Source: Liquidambar formosana
Lineage: Eukaryota; Streptophyta; Magnoliopsida; Saxifragales; Altingiaceae
Direction: 5' to 3'
Length of the DNA: 64,000 nt
Assembly: GCA_039720395.1 (NCBI GenBank)
Contig: CM077833.1
Coordinates: 17,855,133-17,919,132, forward strand
The position numbers and the translations under genes were made by a program. Of this stretch, positions 31,005-44,793 are shown piece by piece. How positions within the stretch are numbered: position 1 is the first letter of the stretch; each line of letters opens with the position of its first letter. A model generated the notes under the pieces. The model did no database searches. It saw only the letters and a program-made list of their open reading frames with translations, and was not told where the DNA came from.

Positions 31005-34000
31005 GACTGTAAACTAAAAGGGGTCTGAAAGACCAAACACTACTGAGGGTCTGGAAAGACCTTAAACTATCAAAGGTTTGGGATCACCTTGAACTAATGC
31101 AGTTTTGGAAAGACCTCAAATTCTTAGTGATCCTAAATGACCTTAAACTACCTTTGGGCATTTATATGGAAGAAAATCTCAAGTTCCTAGCAAATCAAGG
31201 GTCTGAAAAGACCTTAAACTACATTGTTGCCTTAATATATAAAGTTTGGTAAAATCATAATCTACCGTATCGCCTCTAATATCACTCGCCTCGATTTCCA
31301 ATCCCGTAAAACCTCAAAACTATTTTGTTGCTTCGGTGTAAACTACTATGTTCCCTCGAATATTTGTTTCCACAATTTATGCTATAGTACAACCTTAAAC
31401 TACTTCGTTGTTTTGGTACAAAATTAGAAAGATTATAAGTTTATAACTCACTATGTTGCCTCGATGGATTGTCTACTAAGACCTTAAACTACTGTGTTTC
31501 CTACATATACGATCTAGTAGGACCTTAGACAACCACGATGCCTCGGTATATGGTCTGCTAAGATCCTAAACTACCACGTTGCCTCAATTATTTATTACCT
31601 TGATGGATGGTCTAGTCGGACCTTAAACTACCATGTTGCCTAGGTAACTGATCTGGTTGGACCATAAATTATCACATTGCCTTGATTATTAGTTGTTCCG
31701 ACGGATGGTTTGGTATGACCATAAACAACTACATTGCCTTGATTATTGGTTGACTTGGATGGTCTTGTAGGATCTTAAACTACCGTGTTGCATCGGTATA
31801 CTGTCTGGTGCGACTATAAATTACCACATTACCTCAATTATAGGTTGTCCCGACAGATGGTTTGGTAGGACTTTAAACTAATGTGTTGCCCCGATATATG
31901 GTTTGGTAGAACATAAACTACCACGTTCTCTTTCCCCACGAATAAACTACTGTGTTGCCTTGATATAAGGTCTAGTAGGACCATAAACTACCAAGTTGCC
32001 TCGATTGCCCCGACAAATGGTCAGGTAGGACCTCAAACTACCATGTTCCCTCGTTATACAATCTAGTAGGACCATAAATTACCATGTTGTTTAGATAAAC
32101 AGTTTGGAAGGACCATAAACTACCACATTGCCTCGATTGCCCTGACAGATGGTTTGGTAAGACCTTAAACTACTAAGTTGCCTTGATATATGGTCTGGTA
32201 GGACCATAAACTACCACATTGCTTTGATCATCAGTTGCCCTAAGGATGGTCTACTAGGACCTTAAGCTACTACGTTGCCTCGGTATAGAGTCTGGTAGGA
32301 CAATAAACTATGACGCTAATTTGATTATCAGTTGTCTCGAAAGATGGTTTAGTAAGACCTTCAACTACCATATTGCCTCGATTATCGGTTGCCCTAAGGA
32401 ATGGTCTGGTATGGTCTGGTATGACCTCAAACTACCACGTTGTCTTGATATATGGTTTGGTAAGACCATAAACTATCACGTTGCCTCAACAATTGGTTTC
32501 CTTGATGGATGGTCTAGGAGGACCTTAAACTACAATGTTATCTTGGTATACGGTCTAGTAGGATCATAAACTATCACATTGCCTTGATTATTAGTTGTCT
32601 CGACGTTGGTACTAAAATTCCATGTTGCTTAGATATACGGTCTAGGACCCTAAACTACCATGTTGCCTTGATATCCGGTATGGTAGGATCATAAATTACC
32701 ACGTTGACTCGATTACCAGTTGTCTCGACAAATGCTTTGGTAGGATTTTAACAACCATGTTGCCTCGATATACGGTCTGGTAGGACCATAAACTATCACG
32801 TTGTCTCGATTATCTATTGTCCTGATGGATGGTCTGGTAAGACCTTAAACTACTATATTTACTCGATATATGGTCTGGTACGAACATAACTACCATGTTA
32901 CCTCGATTGCCCCGACGGATGGTCAGTAGGACCTTAAACTTCATGGTGCCTCGATATACGGTCTGGTAAGACCATAAACTACCACGTTGTCTTGATTATC
33001 AGTTGTCTCGACGAATGGTCTAGGTAGGACCTTCAAATTCCATGTTACTTTGATATATAATCTGGTAGGACCCTAAACCATCATGTTACCTCGATATATG
33101 GTCTGGTAGGACCATAAACTACCACGTTAACTCGATTATCAGTTATCCGGATGGATGGTCTGGTAGGACTTTAACTACCAAGTTGCTTCGATGTACGGTC
33201 TGGTAGGACCCTAAATTACCACGTTACCTCAATTGCCTTGACAGATGGTCTGGTAAGATCTTAAACTATCATGTTGCCTCGATTATCTATTATTCTGATG
33301 GATGGTCTGGTAAGACCTTAAACTACTATGTTTACTCGATATACGGTCTGGTACGACCATAACTACCATGTTACCTCGATGCCCCGACCGATGGTCTGGT
33401 AGCACCTAAACTTCCATGGTGCCTTGATATATGGTCTGGTAAGACCATAAACTACCACGTTACCTCAATTATTAGTTGTCTCAACAGATGGTCTGGTAGG
33501 ACCTTAAAATTCCATGTTACTTTGATATACGATCTGGTAGGACCCTAAACTCATGTTGCCTTGATATACGGTCTAGTAGGACCATAATCAGTTATCCGGA
33601 TGGATGGTCTGGTAGGACTTTAACTACCAAGTTGCTTCGATATACGGTTCGGTAGGCACCCTAAACTACCACGTTACCTTGATTGCCTTGACAGATGGTC
33701 TGGTAAGACCTTAAACTATCATGTTGCCTCGATATATGGTCTGATAGGACCATAAACTATCACGTTGCCTCGATTGCCCCGTCAGATGGTCTTATAGGAC
33801 TTTAAACTATTATGTTTCCTCTATATATGGTCTAGTAGGACCATAAACGACCACGTTGCCTTGATTATCAGTTGTCTAGAAGGTTGGTCTAGTTGGACCT
33901 TAAGCTACTATGTTGCTTTGATATACAGTTTGATAAACCAAAAACTACTACGTTGCCTCGATTGTCAGTTGTCTCGACGGATGGTCTGGTACGATGTTAA

Positions 34001-34709
34001 ACTACTATGTTGCTTTGATATACGGTTTGGTAAGACCTTAAAATACCACGTTTTTTTGATTGCCCTGACGGATGGTCTAGTAAGACCTTAAACTATCATG
34101 TTGCCTTAATATACTGTTTGGTAGGATCATAAACTACCACGTTGCTTCGATTGTTTCGACGGATGGTCTGGTAAGACTTTAAACTACCATGTTACCTCGA
34201 TATACGGTTTGGTAGGACCATAAACTACCACGTTGCCTCGATTATCTATTATCCTGACAGGATGGTTTGGTAAGACCTTAAACTACCAGGTTTCCTCGAT
34301 ATACGGTCTGGTAGGACCTTAAACTATAACGTTGCCTCGATTATAAGTTGTCCCGACGTATAGTCTGGTAGGACCTTAAACTACCTTGTTGCGTCGATAT
34401 ACGGTCTAGTAGGATCATAAACTACCACATTGCCTCGATTATCAATTGTCTCGACGGATGCTCTAGTAGGACCTTCAACTATCGTGTTGTTTCGATATAC
34501 GATTTGGAAGGACCCTAAACTACCACGTTGCCTCGATTGCCCTAACGGATGGTCTGGTAAGACCTTAAATTATCATGTTGTCTCGATATACAGGTTTGGT
34601 AGGACCATAAACTACTACGTTGCCTCGATTGCCCCGTTAGATGGTTTGGTAGGACCTTAAACTATCATGTTAGTTCGATATGCAGTCTCGTAGGATTATA
34701 AACTACCTC
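31005..34709. repeat. Satellite array, block 1
   Basis: Tandem units share the core GGTCTGGTAGGACC, TAAACTACCA, GTTGCCTCGAT. Half-modules of about 41 bp (lead ATATACGG) alternate with half-modules of 57 bp (lead TATCAGTTGTCCCGACGG) or 50 bp (lead TGCCCCGACGG), giving 91- or 98-bp units. The first 300 bp (31005-31300) are strongly diverged, the rest moderately. Short open frames inside are by-products. Confidence 0.93.
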
Positions 34710-35074
34710 ATAATTTCTTCCTCCATTTTCTCATTAACCAAACTTATGGTTATTAATTTCTCTGTTAAAATTTTGTATTTCATTTTTTTTTTTTTTTAGT
34801 AATCAAACCAAACCCTAATCATGTCCATGTATCAGTTTCCTACCAAGAAAAGATTTATCATATGAGTCTATCTGTATATATATACTGGATCTCTCTACCC
34901 CTTACTGGATCTAAGGTATGGTTGCTGTTGGTGGTCATTGCGATGTTCGGTATGAGGATTATCAAAGATTTTTGCCTCGGAATTAAAAATACAAGTTCGT
35001 TTTCTGCTCTTACGATCGAAGAAAGCTAGCTTGCAAGATTCTGTACATAAATGGTTTAGTGGAAGAATTCTATC

Positions 35075-37240
35075 ATGCGAGAAAGGCGAATACTCCAGAT
35101 CGAGTCCAAGACTTTCGACTTTGACCTTTTTGACGATGAGCTGCAGATAACGGAAAGAGGAAGGGGTTTCCACCGCAAGGCAGTTCTAGGTAGGATAGGG
35201 CTTTCGTGGCTGATTAAAGGACTTCAAACGGTTTTGAGGGGCCAAGATGTGTATGCACAAGCTTGGTATTGGGTTGAAGATGGCCAATCTTGCTGGCTTG
35301 AAAGTCGGAGGAACATCTTCGGACGTTATCTTGTGCTTAGCGCCTCAAATAGTAGCTGAGGAGTGCTGATTTTTCCAGAGGGTGTTGAAATGGAGGGTTG
35401 GAATGCTATTTCAAGAGCTTTACTTCGTTGGAATGAAGAGATTGCTTCAACACCAAACTAATCACAACAAGTTGTTTCTTTAAAGAGCTACGAAGACCAT
35501 CTACAGAGCATTTCCTTGCCACTGGGTGGTAGTTGTTCTTTGAATATTAATGGCCATTGGATGCTGTTCAGGCTGGATAAGAAGGGGATTGAGGAGAGGA
35601 AATCATTTTTGAAGCGATGTCTGTTAGGAAGATTTCGTGAAGCGGCTGGATCTACTAGCAATATCCTGAAATGGGCATCTAGGGTTTGGAAGGTACCATT
35701 TGAGGTAAAGGTATCCTACCTCTATGATGATGTTTTGCTATTCCAGTTCCCTTCATAAAAGGAAGCCAGACGTGTGTTCCTCAGTGGTGTTAGGGTTAAA
35801 GGAGGCATTTATTTGGACCTATCAATCTGGACACCATCAGTGGGATTGAGGAAGGTGGTAAAGAAAAAGGCAGTGCGCTGGGTAGAAGTGGAGGGCCTTC
35901 CTCTACATCTTTAGAGCCATGCTATCTTCAAAGACATCAGCGATCGGTGTGGTGGTTTCCTTGATGTTGCAGTTGATTGGTTGCTACCGGTATTGGAGGT
36001 AAAACTCCTAACTAGGAACATTGGAAGTTTACCGGAGTTCATCAGATTAGGTGACCTTAAAGGAGAATTCCAAATTTGGCTCTCGGGGGTGAGAAGGCCA
36101 TCATTCTAGCCTTTCTCGTCTGAAATCTCCACCATTGCTACCTCCGATGACTTAAATGAGAATGACAATGGTAGGAGAAAGGGCAAGTGGATTGCACGCG
36201 TCGATGGGGGCATTGGAAGGCATAGCGCAGGGTATCATGTCAGCAAAGATCAAGGGACCCATAGATGGGCATGTGATGGTTTGTAGAGAAGGTTCTCGAG
36301 ATGGGGTACAGCTGCACCTTTGAATTTCAAACCCCATACTGGACCCAATAAACATTAGGTGAGAAAAGAGGTTCACACAAGCCAGGCTCGTAAGTCTCTT
36401 GGGCTTGGAAAAAATGGGGCAGATTTGGGCTTGAGTAACAGGGACTTAACCAGACAGAGGGATACAGCACACAAAGGCTCTATTCAATTGGGAAAAGGGC
36501 CATTTGAGAATGGGGAAACTTCCAAATGCACCTTGGGCTTGGTCCGTAATCAAAATGAATCTGAGACAACTAAATTCACAAGACTTGAACCTTTCTGTAC
36601 AAGTCTGGCAGTCTAATACAAACAACCCAGGTGCGATTAAATTTCATGTTTCTCCTAATTCTATTTCCTTTTCTTCTTCTATTCCTCCTTCTCCTTCATT
36701 TCCTCGGAAGAGTGTCAATGGGAATGCATTGCCTCCAATACAAAAGAGGGATGAGGCAGTCCCTGTGCTCGAGGCCAATGAAGCCTGGGATGCTACCACT
36801 TGCTCACGCAGTGAGGCCACGGTTGAGTGCTAGGAGGAAAGGGTAGGGAATCATTCAGATTTTGAAGATGGTATGGGAGCAGGGGTGACTTTTTCAGTAC
36901 TCATGATTCAACGGAACAGCCCCTAGACTATACCCCATTGGAGATCCTTCTGCTAATGGATTACTCCACTAATGACTATTATAGTTCTAATAATCAGAGT
37001 GAGATTTCTATTTGGGTGTTGAAGCGCATTAGAGGCTTTAGCAAATACATGGGGGTGTCATTCAACGGATTTGAGGAGGAAGTAATGAATCTATTTTCAG
37101 CTATTGAGAGGCAGTGCAAAAAGAACACCAATTGCTCGCCAACTCCCAAAAACATTACACCAGTTAATAGAGGCCAAAGAAAATTGAAAAAGTTGCAATG
37201 GTCCATCAAAGATAGTGGGGGTCGTTTAGGGGAGTAGGAG
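35075..37240 (+). pseudogene. LINE-A ORF1 (DUF4283-type nucleic-acid-binding protein), broken
   Basis: Segments include FDFDLFDDELQITERGRGF, NGHWMLFRLDKKGI, SVGLRKVVKKKAVRWVEVEG and LPLHL, arranged as in the N-terminal RNA-binding ORF1 of plant L1 elements. Stops interrupt at least at 35359, 35758 and 35912. The C-terminal part ends in a LKRI.GF.K.MGVSF.GFE segment followed by a K-rich tail. The stretch is read in more than one frame. Confidence 0.75.
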
Positions 37241-37285
37241 CGGTAGGGGAAGGAATTGGTCAGATACTTTGCAAATCGTTAATTA

Positions 37286-38070
37286 ATGAAGATTATATCT
37301 TGGAATGTAAGGGGCATCAATAATCATGATAAAAGGCTGGTGATTAAATCGGCCTTAAAAAAATGGAAAGGGGATTTGGTAGTATTACAGGAAACTAAGA
37401 TGGAGGAGATAGGCAGGGAGATCATTCGAGATTTATGGGCATCTTGCTTTGTTGATTGGGAACAGCTTGGGGCTATAGGCTCGACAGGAGGTATTTTACA
37501 AATGTGGGACAATAGGTTGTATTCTAAAGTTGATGTGAAATTGGGCTAACACTCCATCTCCTGTCTATTCTGCAACTCCATCAATGGAATGGAATGGGCG
37601 TTTTCTGGTGTGTATGGACCGAATGATATGGGTGCTAGGCGGGTGTTGTGGAATGAATTAGAAAGGGTTAGAGAAGACTGGCATGTCCCGTGGTGCATAG
37701 GTGGTGACTTCAACAGTGGTCAGATTCCCTTTTGAAAGATCATCAGCAGTGTCATCTAATTCAACAATGTAAAGTTCTGCGACTTTATCAATTGAAGCGA
37801 GCTTCTTAATCCACCTCTAGTGGGGGGAACATTTACTTGGTCTAATTGTCACTAATTGCCCGTTATGTCCAGGCTGGACAGATTTCTATTTTCTAGTAGA
37901 TGGGAAGAGATGTTCCCTAAAGTTGTACAATCCATTCTACCTAATCCTTGCTTGGATCATGCTCCCATTGTTCTTGACTTGAAAGGCTTATACAGATACA
38001 AAGGCCCTTTCCGATTTGAAAACATGTGGTTAAAGGTGGACGGATTTGTGGATTTGGTCAGCGGCTAGTG
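37286..38070 (+). pseudogene. LINE-A ORF2, AP-endonuclease domain, broken
   Basis: Starts MKIISWNVRGINNHDKR and has LVVLQETKME (catalytic Glu), GGDFNSG, and after a frame change SRLDRFLFSSRWEEMFP and LDHAPIVLDL (catalytic Asp-His). A stop after KVDVKLG at 37547-37549 and frame shifts before 37856 separate the pieces. In intact LINEs this domain nicks the target. Confidence 0.85.
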
Positions 38071-38603
38071 GAATTCCTTCTCTTTTTCAGGGACTCCCAG
38101 TTTTGTTCTAGCCACAAAACTTAAAAGAGTTTAAGAAGAAATTAAAAAGATGGAACTTGGAAGTATTTGGCAACTTGGAAGAATCCAAAAGCAGGGTCCT
38201 TGAAAGCCTTAGAACTGATAGACAATTTGGAGGAGGAGCAAGAGCAGTTAAGCACTGAAGACAGAAACAAAAGGGAGGATCTAAAGAGAGAATTCTCTCA
38301 GACCTTGAGGAGATCAGTTGGAGACAAAAGTCCAGGGAAATATGGTTAAAAGAAGGTGATAGAAATACTAGATTCTTTCATAAGATGGCTAATGCACACA
38401 GTCGCAAGAACTTCATAGGCAAAATTAAAGTGAATGGAGTTATGATGGAGAATGAGGAGGATATTTCTTCTAGCATTGTTAACTTCTATTCCTTTCTTTT
38501 TCATGAAGAGGTATCAAGAAGGCCTACGCTTGATGGGATCCAATTCTCAACTTTGGATGAGGGGGAGGCGGATTGGTTAGAATGAAGATGGAAGGAGGAT
38601 GAA

Positions 38604-39950
38604 GTGTTTGAGGCAGTATGCAGTTTGAATGGGAATAAAGCATCTGGACCTGATGGATTTACTCTTGCCTTCTTTCACAAATGCTGGAGCGTGGTTAAGG
38701 GAGATCTTTTGAAGATGCTTGACCAATTTTATGATGATGGATTTTTTGAGAGAAGCTTTAATGCCACCTTTGTAGCACTAATCCCTAAGAAAGGTGACAC
38801 AGTGAAGGACTACCGCCCTATCAGCCTATTAGGAAGTGTATATAAGATTCTTACTAAAATTCTGGCTAGAAGATTGAAGAATGTCATTTCCAAATTAGTG
38901 GGCCCATTCCAAAGTGCATTTATAGTTAGTAGACAAATTCTGGATTTGGTGCTCATTGCAAACGAATGTGTTGATGCAAGATTAAGAAGTGGCGAAGCTA
39001 GGTTGATTTGCAAATTAGATTTTGAGAAAGCCTTTGATCATGTAAACTGGAATTTCCTTCTTTACTTACTCGGATTTGGGGATAAATGGAGAAAATGGAT
39101 AGAGATGTGTATCTCAATAGCCTCCTTTTCTATTGTTATTAACGGATGCCCTCATGGATTTTTTAGAAGTTCCAGGAGCTTAAGACAAGGAGACCCTCTC
39201 TCACCACTTCTCTTCATTATAGTTATAGAGGCACTTAGTAAGCTTCTCAACAGGGCTGTTGAAGGAAACTTCTTACAAGTGTTCAAGATTGAAGGTAGAG
39301 GTAGGGGTTTCAGGACCATCTCTCACCTTTTATATGTTGATGACATGATCATCTTTTGCAAACCAGAGAGAAACCAACTGAGATACTTGAGATGCGTCCT
39401 TCTGTGCTGCTTCCAGGCAGTTTCAAGGTTGAAGATTAACCTAAAGAAAAGTGAATTATTTAGAGTCGATGAAGGGGTGGATGTTTGTGATTTAGCATCA
39501 AATTTGGGTTGTTGTGTTGGTTCCCTCCCTACAACTTATTTGGGTTTACCCCTTGGAACCCCCTACAAATCAAAGGCTGTATGGGACCCTATTATTTAAA
39601 GATTTACGAAAAGGTTAAGTAGCTGGAAGAAGAGCTACCTGTCTAAAGGTGGTAAACTCACGTTGATTCGTAGCACCCTTGCTAGCTTGCCAACTTACTT
39701 TATGTCTCTCTTTAAAATCCTTGTCTCGGTTGCCAATAGATTAGAGAAGCTACAACGGGATTTTCTTTGGAAAGGTTTGGGTGGTGAGAAAAAACTTCAT
39801 CTTGTTAACTGGGATACCATCTGCACTTTAAAGAAAGCTGGTGGGCTGGGATTAAGGAACCTTAGACAAGTTAACAAGGCGCAACTTGGTAAATGGCTAT
39901 GGAGGTTTGCGGTTGAAAGGGAGGCCTTCTGGAGGCAGGTGGTATCTTAG
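38604..39950 (+). pseudogene. LINE-A ORF2, reverse transcriptase domain
   Basis: 331 codons open from NGNKASGPDGFTLAF through DYRPISLLGSVYKI, FEKAFDHVNWNFL, LRQGDPLSPLLFII and LLYVDDMIIFC, to YLGLPLGTPYKSK. The catalytic YVDD is present (usual form YADD). One in-frame stop at 39597-39599 is followed in the same frame by [15 protein letters not shown] and [11 protein letters not shown]. Confidence 0.92.
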
Positions 39951-40798
39951 AAGTATGGATGTGAGGAGGGGACTGGTGGCCTAAATATTCTTTAAGGTCA
40001 CATGGTGTAGGGGTCTGGAGGTCTATCATGGCTGAGTTGGCTCATTTTGCTAAAATGGTAAAATTCAAGTTCGGCAATGGTGAGAGGATTAAATTCTGGG
40101 GGGACTTCTGGAGTGGAGAGGTGACTGCTCTTAGAAAAATTTCCCCAACTCTACAACATTGCCGCTAATCGAGAAGGATGGGTAGCAGATTATCTAGAAT
40201 GGATTAGTGAAACCCCTATTTGGAATGTTATCTTCACCAGGAACTTGGGAGGTGGAGGAATTTTTTGCACACTTATATGAGGTCAGAGTTGAGTTGGGGG
40301 GTGGGGGGGAGACAACATCATTTGGAGTGGTAATGCTAATGGGAAGTTTCACAGTCAAATCCCTCTACAGAGCACTGAGTTGCCTAGTGACTACATCTTG
40401 CCCAGTGTCTTAATTGTGGATTCCTTCAGTACTTTAAAAAACTTCCTTTTTTCCTTGAGTGGCTACTTGGGGTAAATGCCTTACCCTTGATGTCTTACAA
40501 CAAAAAGGCTTCTCCCTTCCTAATAGATGTGTAATGTGCAAAGTATAGCATGAGATTGTTGATCATCTGCTTCCTCCATTGCGAGGTTGCCACTAAACTT
40601 TAGGCTTTTATTTTGGACATGTTAGGGATCTGCTGGGTGATGCCAGCCTTTGTCCACCAAGCACTAGATTCTTGGACATGTAGAAGCACTAACAAGGGCG
40701 CGTCTTTGGTCTGGAAAATGGCCCATGCTGTCTTTTGGACAATCTGGAGGGAAAGAAACAAAAGAACTTTTGAGAACTCTGACTCTAGCTTAGTATAG
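39951..40798 (+). pseudogene. LINE-A ORF2 C-terminus with zf-RVT remnant
   Basis: Frameshifted remains: KFGNGERIKFWGDFWSG, then CVMCKV and VDHLL near 40530-40570, and the terminal WTIWRERNKRTFE ending at 40798. The Cys/His zinc motif is degraded. Confidence 0.8.
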
Positions 40799-40997
40799 TT
40801 AAAGTATAGTTGTATAGGTCTGCTTTTTTGTTGGAGTCGCCTTGAATTTTTGGAAGATACGGTGACTTTTCATAACTTCGTACAATCCCTTCATTTATAG
40901 CTAGATTTTTGCTAGTATACTTTTGGTATACTTGTACATGGGTTTTAACCCTTTTTGACCAGTTTAGTATATAATTACCTTTTATAAATAAAAATAA

Positions 40998-43900
40998 ATA
41001 AACTACCTCCTTGCCTTGATTATCAGTTGTCCCGAAGGATGGTCTGGTAGGACATTAAACTACCATGTTACTACGATATACGATTTGGTAGTAGTGATAA
41101 ACTACTACGTTGCCTTGATTGCCCCACCAGATGGTTTGGTAGGAACTTAAACTTCCATGTTGCCTCGATATACGGTCTGGTAAGACTATAAACTACCACG
41201 TTGCCTCGATTATCAGTTGTCCCGACAGATAGTTTGGTAGGACCTTAAAATTCCATGTTGCTTCAATATACGGTCTGTTAGGACCCTAAACTACCATGTT
41301 GCCTCAATGTTCGGTCTAGTAGGACCTTAAACTACCACGTTGACTCGATTATTAGTTGTCTCGACGGATGCTTAGTTGAGACCTTAACTGCTATGTTGCA
41401 TCAATATACAGTCTGGTAGGACTCTAAACTACCATGTTGCCTCGATTGCCGTGACAGATGGTTTGGTAAGACCTTAAACTATCATGTTGCCTCGATATAT
41501 GATCTGGTAGGACCATAAATTGCCATGTTTCCTTGATTACCAGTTGTCCCGACGGCTGATCTGGTAGGATGTTAAACTACCTTGTTGCCTTGATATACGG
41601 TCTGGTAGGACCATAAACTACCATGTTGCCTCAATTATCAGTTGTCTCGACGGATGATCTGGTAAGACGTTAAATTACCATGTTGCTTCGATATACGGTC
41701 TAGTAGGACCCTAAACTACCACGTTGCTTCGATTGCCCCTATGGATGGTCTGGTAAGACTTTAAACTACCATGTTGCCTCGATATACGGTCTGGTAGGAC
41801 CATAAATTACTATATTGCTATGATTGCCCTGATAGATTGTTTGGTAGGACCTTAAACTACCATGTTGCCTCAATATAAGGTGTGGTAGAACAATAAACTA
41901 CCACGTTGCCTCAATTATCTATTATCCCAATGGATGGTCTGTTAAGACCTTAAATTACCATGTTTCCTCAATATACAGTCTGGTAGGATCATAAACTATC
42001 ACGTTGCCTCAATTATTAGTTGTCTCGATGTATGGTCTAGTAAAAACTTAGACTACCATGTTGTGTCGATATACGATCTGGTAGGGCCATATACTACCTT
42101 GTTGATTCGATTATCAGTTGTCCGATGGTCTGGTAGGACCTTAATTACCAAATTACTTCGGTATACGGTCTGGTAGGACCTTAAACTACCACGTTGCCTT
42201 GATTGCCCTGACAGATGGTCTGGTAAGACGTCAAACTATCATATTGCCTCGATATACTGTATGATAGGACCATAAACTACTACGTTCCCTCGATTGCCCC
42301 TGTCAGCTCGTCTAGTAGAACTTTAAACTTTTGTGTTCCCTCGATATATGGTTTAGTAGGATCATAAACTACCACGTTGTCTTGATTATCTATTGTCCCA
42401 ACAGATGGTCTAGTAAGATCTTAAACTACCAGGTTTCCTCGATATACGGTCTATTATGACCATAAACTACTACGTTGTCTCGATTATCAGTTGTCCCGAC
42501 GTATGGTCTGGTAAGACCTTAAACTAGCATGTTGCAGTCAATATATGGTCTGGTAGGACTATAAACTGCCACATTGCCTCGATTATTAGTTGTCTCGACG
42601 GATGCTCTGGTAGGACCCTAAACTATCACGTTGCTTCGATATACGGTCTGGTAGGACCCTAAACTACCACATTGCCTCGATTGCCCTGACGGATGGTCTA
42701 GTGAGACCTTAAACTAACATGTTGTCTCGATATACGGTTTGGTAGGTCCACAAACTATCACGTTGCCTTGATTGCCCCGTCTGATTGTCTGGTCGAACCT
42801 TAAACTATCATGTTGCTTTGATATACGGTCTCGTAGGACTATAAACTACTTCGTTGCCTTGATTATCAATTATCTAGGATGGCCTGGTGGGACCTTAAAT
42901 TACCATATTGTTTCGATATACGGTCTGGTAGGGTCATAAAACTACTACGTTGCCTCGATTATCAGTTGTCCCGACAGATGGTCTGGTAGGACGTTAAACT
43001 ACCATGTTTCTTCGATATGCAGTCTGGTAGGACCCTAAACTATCACGTTGCTTCGACTGTCCCGATGGAGGGTCTGGTAAGACCTTAAAATACCATGTTG
43101 CCTCGATATACGGTTTGGTAGGATGATAAACTACTACGTTGCCTCGTTTGCCTCGACAGATGGTCTCGTTCGACCTTAAACTTCCATCTTGCCTCGATAT
43201 ATGGTCTGGTAAGGCCATAAACTATCACGTTGCCTTGATTATTAGTTGTCCCGACGGATGGTCTGGTAGGAGCTTAAAATTCCATGTTGCTTCGATATAC
43301 GGTCTGGTAGGACCATAAACTACCACGTTGACTCAATTATTAGTTGTCTTAATGGATGCTTTGGTAGGACCTTAACTACTGTATTGCTTCGATATACAAT
43401 CTGGTAAGACCTTAAACTACTACGTTGCCTCGATTGCCTTGACAGATGGTTGGTAAGACCTTAAACTATCATATTGTTTCGATATATCGTCTAATTTGAC
43501 TATAAACTACCACGTTGCTTCGATTGCCCAGTCAGATGGTTTGGTAGGACTTTAAACTATTATGTTGTTTCGATATACGGTCTGGTAGGACCATAAACTA
43601 CTACATAGCCTTTATTATCAGTTTCTGGAATGATGGTTCTGGTAGGACCTTAAACTACCATGTTGCTTCGATATACGGTTTGGTAGGACCATAAACTACA
43701 ACATTGCCTCGATTATCAGTTGTTCCAACAGATGGTTTGGTAGGACATTAAACTACCATATTTGTTCAATATACGGTTTGGTAGGACCCTATACTTCCAC
43801 GTTGCTTCGATTGCCCCGATGGATGGTCTGGTAAGACTTTAAACTATTCGGTTTCCTCATTATACAGCTTAATAGGACCATAAACTACCACGTTGCCTTG

Positions 43901-44188
43901 ATTATCAGTTGTCCCGATGTATGTTTTGGTAGGACCTTAAACTACCTATGTTGCGTCAATATATGGTCTGGTAGGACCATAAGCTACCACATTGCCTCGA
44001 TTATCAGTTGTCCCGACGGATGCTCTAGTAGAACCTTAAACTATCACGTTGCTTCGATATACGGTCTGGAAGGACCCTAAACTATTACGTTGCCTCGATT
44101 GCCTTGATGGATGGCTTGGTAAGACCTAAAACTATCATGTTGCCTCGATATACAGTCCGGTAGGACCATAAACTATCACGTTGCCTCG
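40998..44188. repeat. Satellite array, block 2
   Basis: The same alternating half-modules resume directly at the TSD. Modules here are closer to consensus than at the left edge. The 50-bp type (TGCCCCGACGG) often carries GGTAAGACC rather than GGTAGGACC. The single-base differences are not random between module types, which points to duplication of composite units. Confidence 0.93.
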
Positions 44189-44793
44189 TACCCTGCATAC
44201 CAGCAAGGGCAAAGGATCACGTGGGGAGAGGGTTGAGGTGTCAGGGGAGAGGGATGTGTGCTGTCAACAGGAGTGGTTCCAAGCTTTCAAATTTTATATG
44301 TGCAGGTGTTTTGAGTCGGATTGGTGTTCACTTAGGCCCAAAGAAAAACGGTAGATTATTGGGCCGGCCCGCGAAGCTTATTAGATTCAAAAGTGTGCCT
44401 AATGGATCTGTGACTCTTCATAATAGATTTGAATGCTTCCAATATGATCAGAAGGAAGTGGACTCTCATAGTATGGCCCGTTATTCTCTTGGGGAGTAGC
44501 CAGTCTGATTGATAAATCCTTTACCACATAGAACAAGGCACAAACATAACCTCAGGTGAGTCTAATGAATATCATCTTCTGGGTCATGAGGAGGTAGCTC
44601 GCCTTTTGGATGGAATAAGGGGTTTCTCTTTTTCTACTCTTTTTGGTGGGAGTGATAAAGATGATGAAGTGAGGGGGAGTTTTGAGTTCGGGGAGAGTAG
44701 TAGGCATAGATAGTGCCAGTCTGCCATGGATGAGCCAACGCGTGATTCTTGTAAGGGGGGTTCGAATGCAATCCGACTATAGGATTAGAATTA

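Larger units (their letters stand above)
34710..40997 (+). mobile_element. Full-length but degenerate plant L1-type LINE (LINE-A)
   Basis: Inserted in the satellite with an exact 12-bp TSD, ATAAACTACCTC, at 34698-34709 and 40998-41009. It has a 5' UTR of about 300 bp, an ORF1 region (about 35040-37240), ORF2 (endonuclease from 37286, reverse transcriptase, zf-RVT remnant to 40798), a 3' UTR with a TATACTTTTGGTATACTTG motif and an A-rich tail AAATAAAAATAAATA. Many stops and frameshifts; not active. Confidence 0.93.

Noticed and set aside
32321..34660. Open frames in the satellite (for example 32321-32569 and 34430-34660, with repeated PRCLD/YHVAS words)
   Set aside because: They translate the satellite modules; unit length is not kept as a multiple of three and the frames break at each module-type change.
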